From assembly GCA_028278425.1 (NCBI GenBank), contig JANQEJ010000254.1, positions 1 to 37,332 of the forward strand: 37,332 bases of DNA, given 5' to 3'. Made by a program: the position numbers and the translations under genes. This document shows, piece after piece, positions 24,814-31,901 of this stretch. Numbering within the stretch: position 1 is the first letter of the stretch; each line of letters opens with the position of its first letter. This stretch comes from Planctomycetota bacterium. GTDB lineage: Bacteria > Planctomycetota > UBA1135 > GCA-002686595. The notes below the pieces were generated by a model. The model was not told where the DNA came from, did no database searches, and was given only the letters and a program-made list of their open reading frames with translations.

Positions 24814-27186
24814 TCACTCCTGCGGTACCTCCTGGCTGACGTTGCGGCCGATCCACAGGTTGGGAGCCTCCGGCGAGACGATCACGAGATCGGGCAGATC
24901 CAACGCGTCGCCGTCCACCTGAACGTAGCACGAGTGGCTGGTGCCCTGCGGGACCGGGAGCATCCCGAGACCGGGGGGTTCCAGATCGGGGAAGTTGCCC
25001 TGGCCGTCGCCGAGGGCGATGCGGAGCTCGCCCTCCCCGGTCGGGATCAGGATGTCGAGGTCCCCGTCCCTGTCGACGTCGCCGATGTCCAACGCTCCCG
25101 GGCTCCCTTCGGTGAGGTCGATGAGCCGCTCCTCGAAGGAGAACGAGCCGTTGTTCAGGAAGTACGGAACGTCCGTGTTCGCCAGCGACGGCTGGCCGGC
25201 GGCGAGATCGCACAGGCCGTTGTCGTCGAAGTCGGCGCAGTGCAGCGTCGCGCCGAGGACGCTGATCGGCAGAAGTGCCGCCTCGACGAAGTTGCCGGTG
25301 TTGTCTCCCTCGAGAATGCCGAGCACCGCGCCGCCGAGGCCGTCCCCCGACTGCACGCCGGTCAGGGCAAGGTCCAGGTCGCCGTCCTCGTCGAGTCTTT
25401 CGTCCGCAATGATCGCTCCCGGCGTGAAGGAGAGCGACACGGGCGATTCCTCGACGAAGGTTCCGGGTTCCCCGGGGTCGTTCAGGAGCACGCGCACCGT
25501 GTCGTCCCCCGAGCTCGAGACGAAGACGTCCGGCGCGGAATCGCCGTTGGCGTCGGCGATCGCGACCCCGAAGAGCCCGGCCCCGAGCGGGTAGATGTCC
25601 CCGGGAGCGGCCGGGCCGAAGTTCAGACCGCCGGGGTTGCGCAGCACGTGGACCTCGGCGATCGAGTTCAGCGCCACCACCACGTCGGGCATGCCGTCGC
25701 CGTCCACGTCCGCGACGTCGAAGCCGCCGGGGAGCTGGTTGGGCGCCGGGATCGTGAAGGGCACCTCGGTGACGAGCTCGAAGGTCCCCGAATTCACTCC
25801 GATGTTCTCCAGGAAGCTCACCTGGCGCTGGAAGACGTCGATCGCGACCACGTCGAGGTCCTCGTCGCCGTCGAGGTCGTGACACTCGACCAGGGCGGGA
25901 CCCTCGCCGACCGGATAGCCGCGGGCGCCGCGATAGTTGCCGGAGCCGTTGCCTTCGAGGATGCTCAAGTCCTCGTTGCTCACGGACAGGATGTCGGACC
26001 CGCCGCCCGTGGGGAGGAGCTCGCTGACGCCGATCGCGCGCGGCAAGGGACCGACGTTGAAACGGATCGGCGCGCCGAACGACGCGCCGCCGGACGGTCC
26101 GGGCGCGGGGCCGAGCCCGTGGAAGATCAGAAGCTCCTGGGTCAGGAGCACGGTGACGGCGAGGTCGAGCGGGCCGCTCCCGTCCAGATCGCCCGACACC
26201 ACGGAGGAGGTCGGGCCGCCGGCGTTGAAGACGTCGAACGGCCCGAAGCCGGATGCGTCCGCGTAGACCAGCAGGACCGTGTCGGCGTCGAGCTGCGCCA
26301 CGCCGAGGTCGTCGAACCCGTTGCCGTCGAGGTCGCCGAGGGTGCGAACGATCGGCTCGGCGGCGTTCGAGATGACGATCTCGGGCGAGCCGAAGCCGAG
26401 GCCGCCGTCCGAGAACTTGCCTCCCCCGCCGGGGTAGAGGAGCACGCGGTCCGGAAGGCCCTTGTCCACCTCGATCTCGCCGACGATCACGTCGAGCACG
26501 TCGTCGTTGAACATGTCGATCACGTCGACCGTGTTCGGGGAACCGGCCACGAGCGACTCGGACGTGAGCGTGCCCGCGACCAGGAGCACGTCGTCGTCGA
26601 AGACCACGCCGGTGACGCGCTTGCCCTTGTTCTCCGTCAGGAGAATCAGATCGGACGCCGGCCCGTCGGGGATGCCGCCGACCGGGACGATCACGACGTC
26701 GAGCGGGTCGAAGCCGAGCTCTAGAGTCCGCGAGTCGCCGAAGACTCCGACGGACTCCTGGAGGAACACGACGACGGCCGGCACGCCGCCGCCGGGGTTG
26801 TCGACCACCGCGACGACGATGTCGGTCAGCCCGTCGCCGTTCATCTCGGCCGCGGCCAGGCGCCAGGCCGCGTTCGGCGTCGGCAGGAGGAAGCCGGCCG
26901 TGAAGCCGCCGAGCCCGTCGGCGAAGGCGATGCGGATCGTGTTGTCGGAGAAGTTCGCCTCCACCAGGTCGAGCAGCCCGTCGTCGTTCAAGTCGACCGC
27001 CAGGGCGTCGGCGACCTGCGTGCCGCCCAGGTGGACGTCCTGGCGCAGGAAGAAGTCCGGAACCACCGGGGTGGGGCCGGGAGGAATGACGACGATGCCG
27101 CCGTCGACGTCGGCACCGGAATCTCCGCAGGACGCGAGCACGAGGGCCGCAGCCGCAACGGCAAGGAGGGCTGAAGGGCGCTTCAT
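24814..27186 (-). CDS. VCBS/FG-GAP repeat lipoprotein
   Basis: A 790-residue exported lipoprotein. The N-terminus MKRPSALLAVAAAALVLASC carries a lipobox (LASC, lipidated Cys20). The mature part is a chain of about eleven FG-GAP/VCBS blades, each with a calcium-type loop: DLNDDGLLD, EMNGDGLTD, DMFNDDVLD, DLDGNGFDD, DLDGSGPLD, DLDGDEDLD, DVDGDGMPD, DANGDSAPD, RLDEDGDLD, DFDDNGLCD and DVDRDGDLD. This predicts one or two integrin-alpha-like propellers on the outer side of a membrane, probably for binding or adhesion. ATG 27186 follows the carbonic anhydrase stop by 57 nt, so it may be in the same transcript or have its own promoter; none is obvious. The ligand is unknown. Confidence 0.86.
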   Translation of the reverse strand: MKRPSALLAVAAAALVLASCGDSGADVDGGIVVIPPGPTPVVPDFFLRQDVHLGGTQVADALAVDLNDDGLLDLVEANFSDNTIRIAFADGLGGFTAGFLLPTPNAAWRLAAAEMNGDGLTDIVVAVVDNPGGGVPAVVVFLQESVGVFGDSRTLELGFDPLDVVIVPVGGIPDGPASDLILLTENKGKRVTGVVFDDDVLLVAGTLTSESLVAGSPNTVDVIDMFNDDVLDVIVGEIEVDKGLPDRVLLYPGGGGKFSDGGLGFGSPEIVISNAAEPIVRTLGDLDGNGFDDLGVAQLDADTVLLVYADASGFGPFDVFNAGGPTSSVVSGDLDGSGPLDLAVTVLLTQELLIFHGLGPAPGPSGGASFGAPIRFNVGPLPRAIGVSELLPTGGGSDILSVSNEDLSILEGNGSGNYRGARGYPVGEGPALVECHDLDGDEDLDVVAIDVFQRQVSFLENIGVNSGTFELVTEVPFTIPAPNQLPGGFDVADVDGDGMPDVVVALNSIAEVHVLRNPGGLNFGPAAPGDIYPLGAGLFGVAIADANGDSAPDVFVSSSGDDTVRVLLNDPGEPGTFVEESPVSLSFTPGAIIADERLDEDGDLDLALTGVQSGDGLGGAVLGILEGDNTGNFVEAALLPISVLGATLHCADFDDNGLCDLAAGQPSLANTDVPYFLNNGSFSFEERLIDLTEGSPGALDIGDVDRDGDLDILIPTGEGELRIALGDGQGNFPDLEPPGLGMLPVPQGTSHSCYVQVDGDALDLPDLVIVSPEAPNLWIGRNVSQEVPQE

Positions 27187-27243
27187 TGGGGGGACCTTGT
27201 TCGGGTCGATTTCGAGAGGCCCCTAGGTTACTCGATTCTCCGC

Positions 27244-27765
27244 TCAGCCCCCGTTCAGATAGAGATGAGCCTTCCGGACGTAGCCCTCGGCGCTCGCCAG
27301 GATCTCCTCCACGTCGTCGTCCCCGATCTCGCGGATCACCTTGCCCGGCACGCCCACGACGAGCGAGCGCGGCGGGATCTCGAACCCCTCGCGAACCACG
27401 GCGCCGGCCGCGATCAGCGACTCCGCGCCGATGACGGACCCGCCGAGCAGGATGGCGCCCATCCCGATCAGGCAGCGGTCCTCGACGCGCGCGCCGTGCA
27501 GGACGCAGCGGTGCCCGATCGTCACCTCCTCCCCGATGACGTTGGGCACGCCGGGGTCGGCGTGGATCATCGTGAGATCCTGCACGTTGGTGCGGCGGCC
27601 GATCGTGAGCGGCGCGTCGTCGCCGCGCACGACGCAGCCGAACCAGACGTTCGCGTCCTCGCCGAAGGTGACCTCACCGGTGACGACGGCGTTGAAGGCG
27701 CGGTAGGCGCGGCCCGACACGGCCTCGATCGGCTCGAAGAGCCCCGCTTGCGGGAAGAAGGTCAA
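27244..27765 (-). CDS. Gamma-class carbonic anhydrase family protein
   Basis: A 173-residue left-handed beta-helix protein. The three zinc-ligand histidines of the gamma class are present: H68 in TMIHAD, H85 and H90 in TIGHRCVLHG with the usual four-residue spacing. VVRGDD (R48) and NVQD (Q62) match other active-site positions. Family members hydrate CO2 or serve as inactive homologues; ligand conservation favours a metal-binding enzyme. The acidic proton-shuttle loop of archaeal Cam is not seen, which is usual for bacterial CamH-like forms. The start is TTG 27765, overlapping the upstream stop as TTGA; no ATG lies near the right position. Length matches the family with this start. Confidence 0.88.
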   Translation of the reverse strand: MTFFPQAGLFEPIEAVSGRAYRAFNAVVTGEVTFGEDANVWFGCVVRGDDAPLTIGRRTNVQDLTMIHADPGVPNVIGEEVTIGHRCVLHGARVEDRCLIGMGAILLGGSVIGAESLIAAGAVVREGFEIPPRSLVVGVPGKVIREIGDDDVEEILASAEGYVRKAHLYLNGG

Positions 27766-28544
27766 TACAGGAGCTCCCTCGCTTCGGGGAAGCGGAAGGC
27801 GACGAAGAGAACCAGCGCGTTGTGAAAGGCGTGCACCGCCCACGCGGCGGTGAGCCGTTGCGTCCGCACCTGGATCGCGCCGAGCAGGCAGCTCAGACCG
27901 AAGAGCGGCAGCATCGCCTGCGCCGGGTGGAGAAACGCGAACACGAACGAGGTGACCGCGATGCCGCCGCGCTCGCCGAAGTTCTGGACGAAGAGCGGCT
28001 GGAGGAAGCCCCGGAAGACCACCTCCTCGAAGAGCGGTTGGACGAGGGCGCAGACGAGGACCGCCTGGGCCAGCGCGGCGCCTTCGAGCGCGAGGATGCG
28101 CTCGAGGATCGTCGTGGCGGGCGCGAGCCCGATCCAGTCCATGACGGTCGGCCACACGCCCTCGAGCCCGACGACGAACGGCAGGAGGCACGCGTAGGTG
28201 ACGAGCCCGGTGGCGATCGCACGCGCGTGTCCCGGCGCAAAGCCGAAGGAGCGCACGCCCTCGGGCTGGAGCTTGGTCGCGATCCAGGCGACGAAGGCCG
28301 CCACCGAACCGAGCAGGAGCACGCTGCGGTAGATCGTGCTCAGCGTTCCCTCGCCCGGAATCGCGACCGGCACGACGAACGCCGCCACGACTCCCACCAC
28401 GACGGCGAGCAGTACGTGCGAGAAGCCCCACCGGGCGAAGAACACGCGCCGCTCGTAGGCGCCGAAGCGCAGCGTGGCGGCGGCGAGGGGCACCAGCGCG
28501 GCCCCGCCGGCGACGAGGACCGCGCCGCTCACCGGAACGGTCAT
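27762..28544 (-). CDS. CPBP-family intramembrane protease (CAAX protease-like)
   Basis: A 260-residue integral membrane protein with six to eight hydrophobic segments. The three CPBP (Abi/Rce1-like) motifs are present: EEVVFRGF (EExxxR, near residue 177), [10 protein letters not shown] (FxxxH, near 208) and [10 protein letters not shown] (HxxxN, near 243). In this family they form a glutamate/histidine catalytic site inside the membrane. Substrate unknown; homologues act in CAAX processing, bacteriocin immunity or signalling. Start ATG 28544 overlaps the thiG stop (ATGA) and its stop overlaps the carbonic anhydrase start (TTGA), so it is tightly built into this operon, although no functional link with thiamine synthesis is obvious. 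Confidence 0.9.
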   Translation of the reverse strand: MTVPVSGAVLVAGGAALVPLAAATLRFGAYERRVFFARWGFSHVLLAVVVGVVAAFVVPVAIPGEGTLSTIYRSVLLLGSVAAFVAWIATKLQPEGVRSFGFAPGHARAIATGLVTYACLLPFVVGLEGVWPTVMDWIGLAPATTILERILALEGAALAQAVLVCALVQPLFEEVVFRGFLQPLFVQNFGERGGIAVTSFVFAFLHPAQAMLPLFGLSCLLGAIQVRTQRLTAAWAVHAFHNALVLFVAFRFPEARELLY

Positions 28545-29362
28545 GCCTGCGGCTGGACCTCCTGGGCGGGCGGCGGCTGCGGCGTGATCAACCCCTCGGT
28601 CGGCGAGGAAGCGTTGGCGTAGAGCCGCTTCGGGATGCGCCCCGCGAGATACGCGTTGCGGCCGGCCGAGCACGCGTCGCGCATCGCCGCCGCCATGCGA
28701 AGGGGCTCGCGCGCGCCGGCGATGCCGGTGTTGAGCAGCACGCCTTCGGCGCCGAGCTCCATGGCGATCGAGACGTCGCTCGCGGTGCCGACGCCCGCGT
28801 CGACGATGACCGGCACCGACAAGAGCTCGAGGATGATGCGGATCGCGTTCGGATTGAGGATGCCCTGCCCCGAGCCGATCGGCGAGCCGGCGGGCATCAC
28901 GCTGGTGGCGCCGGCTTCCTCCAGGCGCACCGCGAGGCGCGGGTCGTCCGAGGTGTAGACCAGGACGGTGAAGCCGTCGGCGACGAGCTCGCGCGTCGCC
29001 TCCAGCGTGCCCACGGGATCCGGCAGGAGCGTCTTCGTGTCGCCGAGCACCTCGAGCTTGACGAGATCGGTGTCGAGCAGCTCGCGCGCGAGCCGCGCGG
29101 TCCGCACGGCGCTCTCGGCGTCGAAGCAGCCGGCGGTGTTCGGCAGGACCGTGATGCGGTCGCGGTCGATGAAGTCGAGCAGCGACTCGCCCCGCGAAGG
29201 ATCGAGATTGACGCGCCGCACGGCGACGGTGACACACTCCGTTCCGGAGATCTCGAGCGCCCGGCGCGTCTCCTCGAAGCTCGCGTACTTGCCGGTGCCG
29301 ACGAAGAGGCGCGAGCGGAAGGAGTGCTCGCCCAGGACCAGAGGCTTGTCGTCGAAGTCCAT
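28541..29362 (-). CDS. thiG: Thiazole synthase ThiG
   Basis: A 273-residue TIM-barrel enzyme that builds the thiazole phosphate of thiamine from deoxyxylulose 5-phosphate, dehydroglycine and ThiS thiocarboxylate. It shows [28 protein letters not shown], the imine-forming lysine K102 in [33 protein letters not shown] and [13 protein letters not shown], all family hallmarks. I chose ATG 29362; a TTG directly before it (29365) would add one residue. The C-terminal tail (about 255-273, [11 protein letters not shown]) is a Pro/Gln-rich extension beyond the usual end. thiS lies 12 nt upstream, as often seen. No thiF, thiO or thiH is in the window. Confidence 0.96.
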   Translation of the reverse strand: MDFDDKPLVLGEHSFRSRLFVGTGKYASFEETRRALEISGTECVTVAVRRVNLDPSRGESLLDFIDRDRITVLPNTAGCFDAESAVRTARLARELLDTDLVKLEVLGDTKTLLPDPVGTLEATRELVADGFTVLVYTSDDPRLAVRLEEAGATSVMPAGSPIGSGQGILNPNAIRIILELLSVPVIVDAGVGTASDVSIAMELGAEGVLLNTGIAGAREPLRMAAAMRDACSAGRNAYLAGRIPKRLYANASSPTEGLITPQPPPAQEVQPQA

Positions 29363-29374
29363 CAACCGGGCAGT

Positions 29375-29575
29375 TTAGCCTCCGCCGACCAGGGTTACGA
29401 CCTCGAGCACGTCTCCCTCGGCCAGCTTTGTGGCCGCGTGGTCGGCGCGCCTCACGAGCGCACCGTTGCGCTCGACGGCCACCTGCTCCGGCGTGAGCTC
29501 GAGCTCCTCGATCAACCCCGCGACGCTGAGCCCGTCGGGCACCTCGCGCTCTCCCCCGTTGACGGTGATCTTCAT
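29375..29575 (-). CDS. thiS: Sulfur carrier protein ThiS
   Basis: A 66-residue ubiquitin-fold sulfur carrier. The N-terminus MKITVNGGEREVPDGLSVAG and the segment AVERNGALVRRADHAATKLA are typical of ThiS. The chain ends VTLVGGG: the family's C-terminal Gly-Gly, to be adenylated and thiocarboxylated by ThiF, is preceded by an extra glycine. The ATG at 29575 overlaps the stop of the methyltransferase gene (ATGA), and thiG follows. The small size is normal for the family. Confidence 0.93.
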   Translation of the reverse strand: MKITVNGGEREVPDGLSVAGLIEELELTPEQVAVERNGALVRRADHAATKLAEGDVLEVVTLVGGG

Positions 29576-30771
29576 GTCCTCACGATCGCGCACTTCAAAT
29601 ACGACGTCTCCGGCACCGAGAGAAGCGCGGGGTGGTCCGGCGACGCCCCCGACGACTCGTGGAGCCACGCGTCGACGCCGGCGTCCCGCGCGGCCTGGGC
29701 GACGTAGTCCAGGAACCGCTCCGGGCGGACGTTGTACGAGCACGAGCACGTCACCAGCCACCCGGCGGGCGCGAGCAGCGCGAACGCCCGCAGGTTGAGC
29801 TCGCGGTAGCCCCGCGCGGCGCCCTCCGCCTCGCGCTTGTTGCGGGCGAAGGCCGGCGGATCGATCACGACCAGCTCGTAGCGCTCGCCCTCCTTCGCGC
29901 GCCGCCGCAGGTCGTGCATCGCGTTGCCGCGCTCGAAGCGCACCCGGCCGGCGACGCCGTTGCGCTCGGCGTTGCGGAGAACGCGCTCGCCGCAGGCCTC
30001 GGACTGGTCCAGGCAAAGGACCTCCTTCGCGCCCGCCAGCGCGGCGCGGATGCCGAACAGGCCGTCGTAGCTGAACGCGTCGAGCACGCGCGCGCCGTCG
30101 GCGAAGTGCGAGGCGCGGATCCGGTTGGAGCGCTGGTCGAGGTAGTGGCCGGTCTTGTGGCCCTCGAGCACGTCGACCTCGTAGAGCATCGTGGCCGCGT
30201 GCGGGGAGCGCTCCTCGACGACGACCGGCTCGAGAGCCTCGCCGCGCAGCCACTCGACGCGCGGCTCCAGGTCCTCGAGGCGCCGCACGCGCGCGTCGGA
30301 GCGGTCGAGCACGTGGGCGACGTCGAAGGGAGCTTCCGCGAGCACGAGCTCGAGCAGGAAGTCGCGCATCCGGTCCGAGCCCTGGCAGCCGCTCTGGATC
30401 ACGAGCACGTCCGCGTAGCGGTCGACGACGAAGCCGGGCAACCCGTCCGCGTCGCCGCCGATCAGGCGGCACGCCGCGTTGGGCTGATCCGCGCCGAGGA
30501 GGCCGACCCGCCGCCGGGCGTCGATCGCGCGGCGGACGCGGGCGCGCCAGAAGTCGCTCGTCGGCTGCACGGCGTCGCGCGTCACCAGGCGCACGCAGAT
30601 CTTCGAGGCGGCGCTGTGGAGCCCCCACCCGAGCGGCTTCTCGTCGGGCGCGAGCACGGGGACCAGCTCGCCGACGTCCGCCTCGCCGGCGGCCACGTCG
30701 TCGCGGTAGATCCACGGATGCCCGCCGAGAACCCGCCGGCGGCCGCGTCCGGTGAGGATCAGCTTGCCCAT
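29572..30771 (-). CDS. RlmI-like class I rRNA cytosine methyltransferase
   Basis: A 399-residue SAM-dependent methyltransferase similar in plan to RlmI, which makes 5-methylcytosine in 23S rRNA. The N-terminal 75 residues fit a PUA-like domain (GRGRRRVLGGHPWIYRDDV). The Rossmann core has ARVLDAFSYDGLFGIRAALA for SAM binding, VVIDPPAFARNK (DPP at 304-306) and TCSCSYN (341-345). The middle has HVLDRSDARVRRLEDLEP and GHKTGHYLDQRSNR, both typical of the family. Start ATG 30771, with an alternative TTG three bases earlier. It is the first gene of the minus-strand operon and shares the 56-bp gap 30772-30827 with the divergent glycosyltransferase gene. The exact target base is inferred from family only. 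Confidence 0.86.
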   Translation of the reverse strand: MGKLILTGRGRRRVLGGHPWIYRDDVAAGEADVGELVPVLAPDEKPLGWGLHSAASKICVRLVTRDAVQPTSDFWRARVRRAIDARRRVGLLGADQPNAACRLIGGDADGLPGFVVDRYADVLVIQSGCQGSDRMRDFLLELVLAEAPFDVAHVLDRSDARVRRLEDLEPRVEWLRGEALEPVVVEERSPHAATMLYEVDVLEGHKTGHYLDQRSNRIRASHFADGARVLDAFSYDGLFGIRAALAGAKEVLCLDQSEACGERVLRNAERNGVAGRVRFERGNAMHDLRRRAKEGERYELVVIDPPAFARNKREAEGAARGYRELNLRAFALLAPAGWLVTCSCSYNVRPERFLDYVAQAARDAGVDAWLHESSGASPDHPALLSVPETSYLKCAIVRT

Positions 30772-30827
30772 CAACCGATTGTAGCGGGCGCCTTGCCCGG
30801 CCCGAGGGTCCGCTCCAGACTGGAACG

Positions 30828-31901
30828 GTGCGCCGCGTGCTCCTGGTCACCCCCCGGCTCCTCGACACACGGGGGGGACGGGCCTGTACCGATCTCGCGC
30901 TGCGCCTCGACCGCGAGCGCTTCGAGCCGGCGGTTTGCTGCTACGACGGCTGGGGGCCGCTCGCGCGCGAGCTCGACGAGGCCGGCATCGAGATCTTCCC
31001 GCTGCGCAAGCGGGCGGGCCTCGACGTCACCTTCCCCGCCGCCCTCGCCGCGGAGATCCGCCGGCGCCGGATCGACGTGGTGCACAGCCTCAACGCCCGC
31101 CGCGCGTACCTGGTCGGAACCCTGGGCGCGCTGCTCGCCGGCGCGCCGATCGGGCTCGCCACTTTCCGCGACACGCGGCTCCTGAACGAGTCGCGCCGCC
31201 TCGCGTGGGCGGGGCGCCTCTGCGGCGAGATGGTGCGCGCCGTCGTCGCCACGTCGGAGGAGGTGCGCGAGGCGCTCCTGCACGAGCGCTGGGTCCCCCC
31301 GGGCAAGACCATCGTCGTGCCCGACGGCGTCAACCTGGAGCGTTTCGCCGCCGAGGGCCAGGGCGTGCCCGCGCGCGAGCACTGGGGCGTCCCCGCCGAC
31401 GCGCCGGTGATCGGCGCCGTCCTCCAGTCCTCGGACTCGTCCGAGATCGAGCTCCTCCGCGACGCCTACGAGCGCGTCCGCGCCGCCGAGCCGCGCGCGC
31501 GGCTGCTCCTCGCGGGCTTCGACCTGGCGGCGCTCCCCGAGGTCGACGGCGTCCAGGGCGTCGGCTTCTTCGGCGACAGCCCCGCGTTCTACGCCGCGAT
31601 CGACGTCCTGTGCGTGCCGTTCGCGACCCGCACGGTGCCGCTGACGCTCCTCGAGGGCCTCGCCGCGGGCGTCCCCATCGCGGCCAGCCTGCGGACCAGC
31701 GACGAGGGCCTCGCGCCGGAGGGGCCGTGGGCCTTCGCCAACGTCACCCGCCCCGGCGCCGACGCGCTCGCCGGCGGCGTCCTCGACCTCCTGCGCGAGC
31801 CGGCGGAGGCGCGCGACCTCGCCCGCGCCGGCCGCTCGTGCGTCGAGGAAGACCACTCGATCGACGCCAACGTGGAGCGGATGGAGGAGCTCTACGGTTA
31901 G
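30828..31901 (+). CDS. GT4-like glycosyltransferase
   Basis: A 357-residue GT-B protein. The N-terminal half starts with VLLVTPRLLDTRGGRACTDL, a typical acceptor-side glycine-rich loop, and has VVHSLNARRAYLVGT and IVVPDGVNLERF. The C-terminal nucleotide-sugar half has GVGFFGDSPAFYAAIDVLCV and TLLEGLAAGVPIAAS. The E-x7-E motif of GT4 is degenerate: the second Glu (E276) is present but the first is Arg268, so donor binding may be unusual. Start GTG 30828; no clear Shine-Dalgarno. The gene stands alone between two minus-strand operons, and its TAG stop interlocks with the convergent stop at 31898. Donor and acceptor are unknown. Confidence 0.8.
   Translation: MRRVLLVTPRLLDTRGGRACTDLALRLDRERFEPAVCCYDGWGPLARELDEAGIEIFPLRKRAGLDVTFPAALAAEIRRRRIDVVHSLNARRAYLVGTLGALLAGAPIGLATFRDTRLLNESRRLAWAGRLCGEMVRAVVATSEEVREALLHERWVPPGKTIVVPDGVNLERFAAEGQGVPAREHWGVPADAPVIGAVLQSSDSSEIELLRDAYERVRAAEPRARLLLAGFDLAALPEVDGVQGVGFFGDSPAFYAAIDVLCVPFATRTVPLTLLEGLAAGVPIAASLRTSDEGLAPEGPWAFANVTRPGADALAGGVLDLLREPAEARDLARAGRSCVEEDHSIDANVERMEELYG

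Noticed and set aside
30772..30827. TPP riboswitch or strong divergent promoters between the rRNA methyltransferase and glycosyltransferase genes
   Set aside because: The 56-bp gap is too short for a riboswitch, and no -35/-10 pair stands out.
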